The position numbers and the translations under genes are program-made. 64,000 bases of DNA. It comes from Neorhodopirellula pilleata (GTDB taxonomy: Bacteria; Planctomycetota; Planctomycetia; Pirellulales; Pirellulaceae). Below, piece after piece: positions 17,728 through 27,071 of the stretch. Position 1 is the first letter of the stretch. Each line of letters opens with the position of its first letter. The stretch covers positions 747,919-811,918 of the forward strand of contig NZ_SJPM01000002.1 in assembly GCF_007859915.1 (NCBI RefSeq), given 5' to 3'. Below the pieces are notes generated by a model, which was not told where the DNA came from, did no database searches, and worked only from the letters and a program-made list of their open reading frames with translations.

Positions 17728-20700
17728 ATGAGTGCCGATCAAACGATCAACGTCGAATTCTTACCCGTGCGTCTGAAGCCCCTGACAACAGGGACCGACG
17801 GCGAATCTTTGCTGGAACATCATCCCAACGGAACTTGCGTCGAGGTTCGGGTGCTCTCCAGCGCGTCCATCGAACGTATCGCTGAGGTCGAATCACAACT
17901 CAATCGACTCGAACTCCTCAACCACCCATCGATTCGACCGGTCGTCGAGCATGACTGCGCTGGCACGCCTGCTTCGTTCAAGTTGGCCGTTCCCATCGGG
18001 CTCGATCCGTTGGCAGATCGTTTGTCTGTTCATTTGGACGACCTCACTTCCATCGAACGATACGTGATTGCGGTCACGGTGATCGATGCTTGCGCGGCAG
18101 CGCATCGCATTGGTTTGTGCCATGGGAACTTCTCGGACAAAAATATTCTTGTTGCTCGCGCCGATCGCAATCCTCAAGTCTTCATTGACTTTACGGCGAC
18201 CGAATTCAACGAGGATGTGATTGCGGGCGAATGTTCGATCGAGAATGATCTAGTACATTTGCATACGTTGTTGAGGCGTCTGTTGCTCAGCATCGTCGAA
18301 TCGTCGGACGCCGAAGCGGCAAATTTGATCGGCGGTCGAAGTCGTGCGATACTGCGACGTTGGATCAAAGATTCCGATGCCGCCACCGACGATGCGAACG
18401 CGCCCACGCTCAGGCAATGGAAATCCATCCTGAAGCCGGTTCAAGACGAACAGCCTTCGATGGATCAAACCGGCGTGGTGATCATCCCGCCCATGCCGAT
18501 CGGTTCAGGAGGAACCAGCCGTATGCATGTCGGAGGATCGGCAAATCATTCCTCCGTCGAGACCGTCTGCCATCAACTCGGACGGTTTCGAATCGACGAT
18601 AAGATCGGTGAAGGCGGTATGGGGACCGTGTTCCGAGCAACCGACTTAGCGAGCGGCGAGACCGTCGCCGTGAAGGTCCTGCGGAGCACGGGAAAAGACA
18701 TCGCCCAATCAGTTCGTCGATTTCGCAAAGAGGCCAGATTGTTGGCGGACGTTCAAAACGACCACGTTACGAAACTGATCGAAGTGGGTGAGGACAGCGG
18801 TCATCACTTCTTGGCGATGGAATTCATCGAAGGCGTTGATCTTAAAGCGTGGTTGGCGCAGCGGTCGGCGATTCCAGAACAGGTCGCACTGCAAATCACC
18901 GCCGATCTCGCTCGAGCGCTCGTTGACGCACATGCTCGCGAGGTGATCCACCGTGACATCAAACCTGAAAACGTTCTACTGAAACTACGTAATGACATAG
19001 CGTTCGGCGATGAACCGCTCGCCGAGCATCCGATCGAGGATTTCTCGCTGAAACTAACCGACTTCGGCATCGCACGTCACGTTCACCAAAGCGAATCGAT
19101 GGAGATGACGGTTGCCGGATCGGTGATCGGAACGCCCAAATACATGTCGCCTGAACAGTGTAAATCCACTGGCGCGATTGGGCCGGCGACCGACGTGTAT
19201 TCGATCGGCATCACCTTGTTTCAAATGCTTGCAGGCAGCGTCCCGTTCGAGTCGGACGACTTCATGAAACTGGCGGCGATGCACTGCTTCGATCCGGTAC
19301 CTTCGATTCAGAAACGAAACGCGACCGTCAGTGATGCGACCGCGCGGATCGTGCAACGGGCGCTAGCCAAGAATCCGAACGATCGATTCGGAGATGCGGG
19401 GCAGTTGCTGACTGAAATACTTCAGGTCCTGCGTGGTGAAGCGTCGCAAATGGAAGCGCATCCCAAGCTCCCCGCGAGTCATCTCGATGGACGTGTTTGG
19501 GAAAAAACCGTCACATGGGATCTCGATAGCACTCCCGCTCAATTGTGGCCACTGGTTTCCAACACGGAACGCTTGAACGAAGCGATCGGTCTGCCATCGG
19601 TCGACTATCAAACGGTGAAGGATCCCGAACTGGGGCTTCGCAAGTTCGGATCGTTCACCTTGGGTGGAGTCAAAGTGGCATGGGAAGAACATCCGTTCGA
19701 ATGGATCGAAGGCCAACGCATGGGAATCTTGCGTGAGTTCGAAACCGGTCCCTTCAAATGGTTCATGAGCATTGTCACCATGCAGGAACGTCCCGATGGT
19801 GGCACGGTGTTGTCTCATCAGGTTCGCATCGAGCCTCGCAATTTACTCGGCCGCGTGCTAACTAAGATAGAGGCGGATTGGAAAGGATTTCGTCATCTCG
19901 ATCGCGTCTATCGACGAATGGATCGCTCCGTGCAAGGACGACTTCCGCGAGACCAGGGCATCGATGCCTACCGAACCATCCCACCGCTCGCCAAACCCAA
20001 CGCAACTCGTCTGCAACAACGTCTCGACAAAGTGATCGCTGCGGGCGTTTCACCTGATGTCGCGTCGATCCTCGAATCCGTACTGCGACATTCTTCAGCG
20101 CAAGAACTTGCTCAGTTACGACCGATCGCGTTGGCCGATCGTTTCGGCATTGAAAGCCGCGAATTCATTGACGCGTGCTTGATCGCCGCCGGAGAAGGAA
20201 TCCTGAATCTACGCTGGGAAGTGTTGTGTCCGACCTGCCGTGTTTCGGCCCTTTCGGTTGACCAGTTGGCAACCGTGAACTCGCATACCCACTGCGAAGC
20301 TTGTGACGTCGACTTCCAATCAAACCTCGCCGGCTCGATCGAGATGGTATTCCAGGCACATCCTGAAATCCGCGAGGTCAACACCGGACAATACTGCATC
20401 GGTGGACCGGAGCATTCCCCTCACGTTCTCGCACAAGTCCGCATCGAGCCGGGTGAGTGCCTCAATCTGTCACTGGACCTGTCCTCGGGCGACTACCTCA
20501 TCCGCGGACCGAGACTGCCCCAGACACAATCGATCCGGGTGCAATCAACGGCCGCACCCTCATTGCTCGATATCTCGTTGTCGACACTCGGACACGGGAC
20601 GCATACACCTAAGCTGCGCGCGGGACGCCAGACATTCACAATTGAGAATGACTTCGATCAACTGCATGTCGTTCGGGTTGAGCGAATGATTCCTCGTGAT

Positions 20701-21312
20701 GATGTCATCACAGCCGCGATGGCGTCAGCGAATCCATTGTTTGGAAAGCTGTTTCCTCACCAAAAATTTGCGAGCGACAATCCGATCGCAACGGAAACGA
20801 TGACGTTCATGGCGACGTGCATCAACAATGTCGATGATCTCTACGCCGTGATGGGCGACGCCGAAGCCTACACCGCGATCCTGGAACACCACCAGTTTTT
20901 GAATCGAACGATCGAAAGCTGTGGCGGCAAAGTGGTCAAGACGATCGGCGAAAGTCTGCTGGCTTGCTTCCTTTCCCGCGACAACGCCGTGATCGCGACT
21001 CAACGAATTCGAGTGGCACTGTCCGATTCGAACACACCGATCACTGAAAAGGATACGCATTTGGGTATCCAACTAGGAATCGGCATTCACAGCGGCCCAA
21101 CCCTCGTCACCACCCAAAACAATCAACTCGATTACTTCGGCGGTACCGTCCGAGCGGCGATGTCGCTTCCCGAACTCGCCGGAGGCGACACGTTGATTAC
21201 GGAGGTCGTCTACACCGATCCGAGTGTGGCCGAGCGACTTCAAAACGAAACCAGCACCATCGAATCGGTGGCATTACCAGGATGCCCGAACTTGCGAGTA
21301 AAGCGAATATGA
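17728..21312 (+). CDS. Pseudokinase-Ser/Thr kinase-SRPBCC-pseudocyclase fusion
   Basis: A 1194-residue multidomain signalling protein. Residues 15-200 are kinase-like but degenerate: HGN (132) replaces HRD, DFT (154) replaces DFG, and the VAIK lysine is missing. Residues 284-560 form an intact Ser/Thr kinase with GEGGMG, K316, HRD (D410) and DFG (D445). Residues 590-745 resemble an SRPBCC/START-like domain. Residues 775-990 match DUF5939, known next to adenylate cyclases, with a CxxC...CxxC zinc ribbon (834, 837, 856, 859). Residues 1020-1188 are a class III cyclase fold, but the metal aspartates read C1031 and E1075, and the Asn/Arg pair reads R1142/S1146, so cyclase activity is unlikely. 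The ATG at 17728 is chosen over the open frame from 17656. The stop overlaps the next gene by four bases. Confidence 0.88.
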   Translation: MSADQTINVEFLPVRLKPLTTGTDGESLLEHHPNGTCVEVRVLSSASIERIAEVESQLNRLELLNHPSIRPVVEHDCAGTPASFKLAVPIGLDPLADRLSVHLDDLTSIERYVIAVTVIDACAAAHRIGLCHGNFSDKNILVARADRNPQVFIDFTATEFNEDVIAGECSIENDLVHLHTLLRRLLLSIVESSDAEAANLIGGRSRAILRRWIKDSDAATDDANAPTLRQWKSILKPVQDEQPSMDQTGVVIIPPMPIGSGGTSRMHVGGSANHSSVETVCHQLGRFRIDDKIGEGGMGTVFRATDLASGETVAVKVLRSTGKDIAQSVRRFRKEARLLADVQNDHVTKLIEVGEDSGHHFLAMEFIEGVDLKAWLAQRSAIPEQVALQITADLARALVDAHAREVIHRDIKPENVLLKLRNDIAFGDEPLAEHPIEDFSLKLTDFGIARHVHQSESMEMTVAGSVIGTPKYMSPEQCKSTGAIGPATDVYSIGITLFQMLAGSVPFESDDFMKLAAMHCFDPVPSIQKRNATVSDATARIVQRALAKNPNDRFGDAGQLLTEILQVLRGEASQMEAHPKLPASHLDGRVWEKTVTWDLDSTPAQLWPLVSNTERLNEAIGLPSVDYQTVKDPELGLRKFGSFTLGGVKVAWEEHPFEWIEGQRMGILREFETGPFKWFMSIVTMQERPDGGTVLSHQVRIEPRNLLGRVLTKIEADWKGFRHLDRVYRRMDRSVQGRLPRDQGIDAYRTIPPLAKPNATRLQQRLDKVIAAGVSPDVASILESVLRHSSAQELAQLRPIALADRFGIESREFIDACLIAAGEGILNLRWEVLCPTCRVSALSVDQLATVNSHTHCEACDVDFQSNLAGSIEMVFQAHPEIREVNTGQYCIGGPEHSPHVLAQVRIEPGECLNLSLDLSSGDYLIRGPRLPQTQSIRVQSTAAPSLLDISLSTLGHGTHTPKLRAGRQTFTIENDFDQLHVVRVERMIPRDDVITAAMASANPLFGKLFPHQKFASDNPIATETMTFMATCINNVDDLYAVMGDAEAYTAILEHHQFLNRTIESCGGKVVKTIGESLLACFLSRDNAVIATQRIRVALSDSNTPITEKDTHLGIQLGIGIHSGPTLVTTQNNQLDYFGGTVRAAMSLPELAGGDTLITEVVYTDPSVAERLQNETSTIESVALPGCPNLRVKRI

Positions 21313-22418
21313 TTCTTTCCCACGAAATCAAAAACAATGTCACGTGGACGCTCACCGAATACGGAAGCGGCGACCATCAAAAACGCACCATCAAGTTACC
21401 CGGACGCCCGGTAACGATCGGGCGATCCGACGAAGCGGATGTTTGCATCGCGGTTGCGTCGATCTCCAAACAGCATGCCAAGGTATGGCCCGAGAACGAT
21501 TGCCTTCACGTGCAGGACCTCGGCAGCACTAACGGCACCCACCACAATGGGTCGCCCGTTCATCGCGCCACTTTGAAAGACGGCGATCTTCTGCAATTCG
21601 CCAACGCGGTTTTCCGCGTGGGTGTGATGGAAGACAACGTGGTCGACGGGACCATGGAAGAAGGCTTGATCCCATGGGCCCAAACGCTCTTAACTTTCGA
21701 ACGCTTGCTATCCGAGCGAGCCGTCGTTCCCAACTTGCAACCGATTATCACCATGGACCGGTTGTCGACACCTGGCTATGAAGTTCTCGCACGAAGCAAT
21801 TTGCCCGAACTGAAAAACCCAGCGGCCATGTTCGAAGTCGCAAAACGTTTGGGGCAGGAAGCCGGACTGAGCGAGTTGATGCGGGATGAGGCGGCAAGAC
21901 TATTGGCCCAAATCGATCGATTCGATTCGCAGGTGTATCTCAACACGCACCCGGTCGAATTCGGTACCGAACGTTTGAGGGATTCGCTGGTGACGCTCGC
22001 TGAGAAGTTCCCCGGTATCCACTTCATGATCGAAGTCCACGAAGGTGCCGTCACTCAGCTTGAAGAAATGCGTGCGCTGCGCGAGCTCATTACCGAACTC
22101 GGAATGGGGTTGTCGTACGACGACTTCGGTGCCGGACAAGGCCGACTCTTAGAACTCGTCGAAGTCCCGCCGGACGTCTTGAAATTCGACATGCAACTGA
22201 TCCGGGACATCGACAGCGCTTCAAAGAATCGCCAGGATCTTCTGTGTTCGTTGATTCGTATTGCGAAAGATGCCGGCACGACCACTCTCGCCGAAGGCGT
22301 TGAAACCGAAGCCGAGCACGAAACCTGTTGTCAATTAGGATTCGAACTCGGACAAGGTTTCCTCTACGGCCGACCGGCACCAATATCGGAAATCAATTTC
22401 CCAGTTGCTCGCCTTTAG
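21309..22418 (+). CDS. FHA-EAL protein, probable c-di-GMP phosphodiesterase
   Basis: A 369-residue cytoplasmic protein. The N-terminal FHA domain (residues about 30-100) has TIGRSDEADVCI, ISKQHAKV and DLGSTNGTHHNG, and should bind phosphothreonine. The C-terminal EAL domain (about 130-365) keeps the residues needed for c-di-GMP hydrolysis: E158 in YEVLARS (EVL for EAL), VYLNTHP, MIEVHE, DDFGAGQG, LKFDM and AEGVET. The ATG at 21309 lies inside the stop of the kinase gene (ATGA), so both proteins are made in a coupled way; earlier starts in the frame are inside the kinase gene. The kinase probably phosphorylates a partner or itself to recruit or control this enzyme. That functional link is inferred. 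Confidence 0.9.
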   Translation: MILSHEIKNNVTWTLTEYGSGDHQKRTIKLPGRPVTIGRSDEADVCIAVASISKQHAKVWPENDCLHVQDLGSTNGTHHNGSPVHRATLKDGDLLQFANAVFRVGVMEDNVVDGTMEEGLIPWAQTLLTFERLLSERAVVPNLQPIITMDRLSTPGYEVLARSNLPELKNPAAMFEVAKRLGQEAGLSELMRDEAARLLAQIDRFDSQVYLNTHPVEFGTERLRDSLVTLAEKFPGIHFMIEVHEGAVTQLEEMRALRELITELGMGLSYDDFGAGQGRLLELVEVPPDVLKFDMQLIRDIDSASKNRQDLLCSLIRIAKDAGTTTLAEGVETEAEHETCCQLGFELGQGFLYGRPAPISEINFPVARL

Positions 22419-22419
22419 C

Positions 22420-22503
22420 GGCCTGTTGATTTAATCGTAACCCGAAGCGTCAGCGAGGGATCATTGATATTGACTCACCCCTCGCTTACGCAGCGGGTTA
22501 CGA
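22420..22503. repeat. Copy of the 88-bp palindromic element family
   Basis: Directly behind the FHA-EAL stop codon, GCGGCCTGTTGATTTA is followed by a 28-bp arm at 22434-22461 (ATCGTAACCCGAAGCGTCAG and on), whose inverse lies at 22477-22502 with some changes. The hairpin may act as a transcription barrier between this plus-strand operon and the converging DinB-like gene. A run of nine A and a half copy (GGGTTACGAT) follow. Confidence 0.75.
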
Positions 22504-22563
22504 AAAAAAAACGCAAGTTCAAACCTTACGCGTCGGGTTACGATGCAGACGAACCCGAAATCG

Positions 22564-23055
22564 TTAGAACAACGGCGGCTTGCCGAGTGCTCGACGGACG
22601 ACCGCCCACTGGCCGGCATGCATCATCCAGTGCGAATCAGCCGACAGAATCAGCGACGCCGCATTGGGGAAAAACGCCGCCATTTGTTCGGGAGCCGGAT
22701 TGGACAATTCTTCCACGCTCAAATTGTCTAGTAACGCCATCAACGCTTCACGCTGAGTTTGCTGAGCCGCTTGCAATTCTGCCTTGGTCGCGAATTGATC
22801 GGCATCGTCGACTGCAGCGGTTTCCTTGCCGTACTTCTCTTCGAATCCCTCGGGCAACGATGGCATCGCCCCCGGTTTGACGAGGTCGCCGAGCATCTTC
22901 TCCGAAGCGATCAAGTGCCCCCATTGCCAATTGATATGATTCGCACCGGCCACCGGACGATGCAACAGATCCTCATCCGTCAGGTCAGCTAAGTACGTGT
23001 TGCAAATCATCTCGGTAGTCGCGATGGTTTGGCGAATCAAAGTCTTGGCGTCCAT
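22564..23055 (-). CDS. DinB-like four-helix protein
   Basis: A 163-residue cytoplasmic protein with the DinB/YfiT-like four-helix pattern: an N-terminal helix MDAKTLIRQTIATTEMI, then a His-containing motif NHINWQWGHLIASEK (His at about residue 48) and a C-terminal SADSHWMMHAGQWAVVRRALGKP supplying two more His ligands. This metal-binding family includes thiol-dependent enzymes and many proteins of unknown role. It stands alone on the minus strand, converging on the FHA-EAL gene. Confidence 0.82.
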   Translation of the reverse strand: MDAKTLIRQTIATTEMICNTYLADLTDEDLLHRPVAGANHINWQWGHLIASEKMLGDLVKPGAMPSLPEGFEEKYGKETAAVDDADQFATKAELQAAQQTQREALMALLDNLSVEELSNPAPEQMAAFFPNAASLILSADSHWMMHAGQWAVVRRALGKPPLF

Positions 23056-23146
23056 GGGGTCTCCAGTTTAGGTAGCGGGAAGTGACGCGGAAATTGTACC
23101 GCGTCTTGCGACCTTGTGGGGACGACGTCTAATTCCCGATACCAAG

Positions 23147-23755
23147 TTATGCGGCGAGCTTCCAATACGCCTTGCGAGATTTCTCCGGGCCGATGGGCGG
23201 CTGAGTCTGAACTTCGAAATCAAACTCGCCGGGCTCAAACGCAAGTGGAATTCGACACTTCGCAGGTTCGACGCGATTGAGTTTCCAGTCCAGCCAGCGG
23301 AACCAAGTCAACGTTCGCTCCCATTGCCGGATCGCCAAATACAAACGCTCCGCCATTGGATGATTCGGATCACGAATCTCGGTCAAAACGGACAACGCTC
23401 CGCTGGGGAACCCCTTTAATAGCAATGCTGTTGCGTAGTTTCGCTTGCTTGCGTTGCTGACGTCGGAACGTTCCAAGACGGTTCCGGGGACCAAGACGAA
23501 CGAACGGTAAACATCGACGGCTTGATCGACCTTCCCCATTCGCATCAAACACACGCCGAGCATGTTTCGAAACTGAGAGTCTCGCCCCGCCGCCGATAAT
23601 AGATTGGCAGCTCCGGCATAATCGTGTTTCTGGATCAAAAGTCCCGCTCGCTTGATCACCGGATCAAGTGCCGCTTCTTCAGAACCGGATCGCCGGGCTC
23701 CGGAGGAGGAACGCGATGATGCTTGAGAAGGGTTGTTGTGGTTGCGCGCAGACAT
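23147..23755 (-). CDS. TPR-type hypothetical protein
   Basis: A 202-residue protein. After a Ser-rich, low-complexity N-terminus (residues 1-30), helices at 33-130 follow a tetratricopeptide pattern (AGLLIQKHDYAGAANLLSAAG, NMLGVCLMRMGKVDQAVDVYRSFV, YATALLLKGFPSGALSVL). The C-terminal 70 residues are Trp/Arg-rich (WFRWLDWKLNR) and unassigned. No signal peptide, so it is probably a cytoplasmic scaffold. The function is unknown. Confidence 0.72.
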   Translation of the reverse strand: MSARNHNNPSQASSRSSSGARRSGSEEAALDPVIKRAGLLIQKHDYAGAANLLSAAGRDSQFRNMLGVCLMRMGKVDQAVDVYRSFVLVPGTVLERSDVSNASKRNYATALLLKGFPSGALSVLTEIRDPNHPMAERLYLAIRQWERTLTWFRWLDWKLNRVEPAKCRIPLAFEPGEFDFEVQTQPPIGPEKSRKAYWKLAA

Positions 23756-23819
23756 AGAGCTAACTTTCGTGAATGATGAAGATGAATGTCGATTGAAAAA
23801 TGAGGAACGACAATCGTTC

Positions 23820-24245
23820 CTAAATCTGCAATCGCACGTTCAAATCCACGAGAGTTCGCCGACAAATCGCTGAACTGCCAACCTTAAGTTTCCCGATACA
23901 GCACGAAGGCCGACTCGAAATCGCCGCCAGGCTCAGGTACGCCGCACTGCAATGTTGAAAACGCTCACCATCAATGCAGCGGGCAACAACCGACCATGCG
24001 GATAACGTCGGTAGAGTGGTCCAAGATCCGGCAACCTTAACGATTCTCGTCAGTGACAGACCATCCGCAGCCGTTGATTCCAGTTGGGTTGGATCGGTAG
24101 CCGATGAAGCCAAACCGACCGGAAGAACCTGGATCGCCGCCGCCAGAAAAACCAAACAAACCAAAGTTCGATCGACGAAACGGCGACGCCAATCGGGAAG
24201 CGATCCCAAAGAGAAAATATGGCGGGTGGTTGGTTGGTGTGCCAT
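23820..24245 (-). CDS. Doubtful small membrane-anchored protein
   Basis: A 141-residue frame from the ATG at 24245 (open from 24272). A basic stretch followed by a hydrophobic segment (VDRTLVCLVFLAAAIQVLPVGLA) could be a signal peptide or anchor. The rest is Cys- and Ser-containing with no recognised motif. It fills the gap between the TPR gene and the oxidase gene on the same strand. No family is recognised and it may not be a real gene. Confidence 0.35.
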   Translation of the reverse strand: MAHQPTTRHIFSLGSLPDWRRRFVDRTLVCLVFLAAAIQVLPVGLASSATDPTQLESTAADGLSLTRIVKVAGSWTTLPTLSAWSVVARCIDGERFQHCSAAYLSLAAISSRPSCCIGKLKVGSSAICRRTLVDLNVRLQI

Positions 24246-24318
24246 GGATTCAAAGTAGATGCGGTGAATCATCTTGACTGATCACCAAGGATCACCGCCG
24301 ACAACTTCAAAGTATCGC

Positions 24319-25368
24319 TCAAGTTATCGAACTGACAAGATCAATTATTTCACAAACGCGATCTGCGGACCCCCACGACAGCGTCATCCCCGATCCGCCG
24401 TGGCCGTAACAGTGAACGACGTTGCATCGTTTCGAGTCTCGTTCGATGCGAACTGCGTCACGAATCGGACGCAAACCGACCAGACGAGCTTGCTCGGCCA
24501 CTGCTTCTAATCCCGGAACGTACTGCCGGGCTCGCGATATGACGGCGGCGCATTGATCGTCTAACTGAAATGTGATCGGCTCACGAAAGTCAATCGGCTC
24601 GTTGACTTCGATTGCTGTTCCACCGACCAAAACATCCGAAACCGAACCGGCACGGGGCACAACGTATACCGGTCGCCCCACCAGCGGTCCGCCGGCGAAC
24701 AACCTGGCGACGCGAATTCCTGGAGCATGCACCAAGACGGCATGGCCGGCCACCAACCTCATCGACGCCGTCGACGGGTCATCAGCACACAGGGATTTCG
24801 CGGCCGCGCCGGTGCAGTTGACGACATAATCGAATCCATCCCAAGATTGATCGAGCGATTTGATCCGGCGTCGCTCGATCGCAACCCGGCCTGATGACAC
24901 CAGTTCTGACTCGAGCCAGCGAAGATAGTCCGGCATACGAGCGACGATACTGCGGAAACGAATACGATGAGTGAAAGCGATATCCGCGCCATCGACATGC
25001 AACTTGGTTCGGGAGGGAAACGGTTCGATTCGAAAATCAATTCCGGGCAGGTCTCGCCACCAATGCGTTTGATCGGTGGTCAGACTCAACGCCTCGACCG
25101 CGTCGTCGGTCATCCATTTATCGAACTCCACTTCGCTGATTCCGGGCACGTCCAAAGCCGCGAGTCGCTGAAACTCGGCCAAAGTATCGACCGCCCATTG
25201 GCGGTCGTATTCGCCAATCCAAACGGGCCCCCAGTACGCCGCCGCCACGGATGACGTGATATGCTCAATCGGTTGAGGCGAATAGAGTGTTACCTTGCAT
25301 CCGAAACCGACCAAGCGATGGGCAACCGACAATCCGATCACCCCGCCCCCAATGACTGCGATGTTCAT
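24319..25368 (-). CDS. D-amino-acid oxidase-like FAD oxidoreductase
   Basis: A 349-residue flavoprotein of the DAO family. The dinucleotide-binding start NIAVIGGGVIGLSVAHRL binds FAD, and the C-terminal part has VGLRPIRDAVRIE, the position of the carboxylate-binding arginine in D-amino-acid oxidase, and HCYGHGGSGMTLSWG, the closing FAD motif. These place it closer to D-amino-acid or D-aspartate oxidase than to glycine oxidase or ThiO. It would oxidise a D-amino acid to its imino acid with release of H2O2. It is divergent from the sulfatase gene at 25467, with about 98 bp between. Confidence 0.87.
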   Translation of the reverse strand: MNIAVIGGGVIGLSVAHRLVGFGCKVTLYSPQPIEHITSSVAAAYWGPVWIGEYDRQWAVDTLAEFQRLAALDVPGISEVEFDKWMTDDAVEALSLTTDQTHWWRDLPGIDFRIEPFPSRTKLHVDGADIAFTHRIRFRSIVARMPDYLRWLESELVSSGRVAIERRRIKSLDQSWDGFDYVVNCTGAAAKSLCADDPSTASMRLVAGHAVLVHAPGIRVARLFAGGPLVGRPVYVVPRAGSVSDVLVGGTAIEVNEPIDFREPITFQLDDQCAAVISRARQYVPGLEAVAEQARLVGLRPIRDAVRIERDSKRCNVVHCYGHGGSGMTLSWGSADRVCEIIDLVSSIT

Positions 25369-25466
25369 ACAGTTTCAACGCTCATGATTACCTTGCTCGG
25401 TGATTTGTTAACATGGTGTTTTGCTTGCTCGTTCCCGCTTGAACCCATCCCGAGTTTTCCGTAGTC

Positions 25467-27071
25467 ATGAATTGGTTCCCATATTATCGTTTTTGCATCT
25501 TGTTGATAATCGGCGTCCTTGGACAGTGTACCGTGTCTGAGACGATCAGTTTTGCGGACGAAGCTTCCGATTGCTTGGTGGGGCGTCGCCCCAACATCAT
25601 CGTCATATACACCGACGATCAGGGATACGGCGATGTGTCGGCGTTGAATCCGAATGCGAAGTTCCAAACGCCGCACATGGATCGCCTCGCTCGCGAAGGC
25701 ATCACGTTCACTAATGCCCATAGTTCCGATTCGGTTTGTACACCGTCACGATATGGTTTACTGACCGGCCGCTACTGTTGGCGGACGACGCTCAAACAGA
25801 ACGTATTCGGCGCCGAGGCACCGTGTTTGATCGCCGATGGTCGCATGACGCTCGCATCACTGCTTCAACAAAACGGTTACCACACCGCGATCGTCGGCAA
25901 ATGGCACTTGGGCATGGACTTTCCTGGAACCGCCGATAGTCGCGATTGGTCTCAACCGGTGCGAGACATGCCGTTGGACAAAGGTTTCGATTACTTCTAT
26001 GGCGTTCCCGCGTCATTGAATTTCGGAGTTTTAGCTTGGTTCGAAAACCGTCATGCGGCGACTCCACCGACACTCTTGACGAACAAGAAAACGAACCCTC
26101 GCTATTTGGATTATCGAATCGCACCGCCTTATGATGTCACGACCGATCAAACCCAAGAAAGCCTGGGACGTAAAGGATTCGAGGTCGCTCCGGACTTCAT
26201 CGACAACCAATGTCTAACCCGGTTCACCGACAAAGCCATCGAGTGGATGAAAAGCAAGACCATCGATGACCAACACGATAAGCCATTCTTTCTTTATCTG
26301 CCCTATACTTCGCCGCACTATCCAGTGTGCCCCCTGCCGGAATACCACGGCCTGGGTGAGTGCGGTGCCTACGGGGAGTTCTTGATTGAAACCGATCACC
26401 ATATCGGTCGGATCTTGGCATTCCTTGAAAGCGGTGGGATCGATGACAACACTCTGATCGTCTTCACCAGCGACAACGGTCCCGAAAATCGATGGACTCA
26501 AGATCAGAAACAGCATAACCACGATAGTCGCGGTGGACTACGCGAAGGAAAACGATCTGTCTACGAGGGCGGCCACCGAGTGCCATTCTTTGTCCGATGG
26601 CCGGCCGGAATCAAACAACCCTCACGAAGTTGGGACGGTCCGGTCGGACAGATCGACGTGTTAGCGACAATCGCCGAATTGATCGCGGTACCTTTGCCAA
26701 ACAATGCCGGGGAAGACAGCCACAGTTTTGCATCGGTATTGACGGATGCTGACTCGAAACATGAGCGATTGCCACTGATCAATCACGGCAACGACGGTCG
26801 CTATTCGATCACCGATGGTAATTGGAAATTGATACTGCTCTCTGCCAAGAAAAAAGGGGAGCTATACGACCTTGCCGTTGATCGCGGCGAACAGTCCGAT
26901 CAAATGAAGGAACATCCACAGGTCGTTGATCGGCTCACCAACGCGATCAATCAAATCATCACGCGAGGCCGAACGACGCTCGGACCGCCTCAACCCAATG
27001 ACACGGGCTATTGGAAAGATCTTTCGTGGATCACGGCCGATCGGTTCGGTGAACTGACCCGGTCACACTGA
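25467..27071 (+). CDS. Sulfatase (FGly type), secreted
   Basis: A 534-residue arylsulfatase-type enzyme. The hydrophobic N-terminus (ILLIIGVLGQCTVSETISFA) is a signal peptide. NIIVIYTDDQGYGD supplies the metal-binding aspartates, and C91 in CTPSRYGLLTGRY is the cysteine converted to formylglycine. KWHLG, then VFTSDNGPE and YEGGHRVPFFVRWP complete the active site. It probably desulfates a sulfated polysaccharide in the periplasm. A second sulfatase is at 59961. No maturase gene is seen in the window. The C-terminus has the usual small sulfatase subdomain. Confidence 0.95.
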   Translation: MNWFPYYRFCILLIIGVLGQCTVSETISFADEASDCLVGRRPNIIVIYTDDQGYGDVSALNPNAKFQTPHMDRLAREGITFTNAHSSDSVCTPSRYGLLTGRYCWRTTLKQNVFGAEAPCLIADGRMTLASLLQQNGYHTAIVGKWHLGMDFPGTADSRDWSQPVRDMPLDKGFDYFYGVPASLNFGVLAWFENRHAATPPTLLTNKKTNPRYLDYRIAPPYDVTTDQTQESLGRKGFEVAPDFIDNQCLTRFTDKAIEWMKSKTIDDQHDKPFFLYLPYTSPHYPVCPLPEYHGLGECGAYGEFLIETDHHIGRILAFLESGGIDDNTLIVFTSDNGPENRWTQDQKQHNHDSRGGLREGKRSVYEGGHRVPFFVRWPAGIKQPSRSWDGPVGQIDVLATIAELIAVPLPNNAGEDSHSFASVLTDADSKHERLPLINHGNDGRYSITDGNWKLILLSAKKKGELYDLAVDRGEQSDQMKEHPQVVDRLTNAINQIITRGRTTLGPPQPNDTGYWKDLSWITADRFGELTRSH

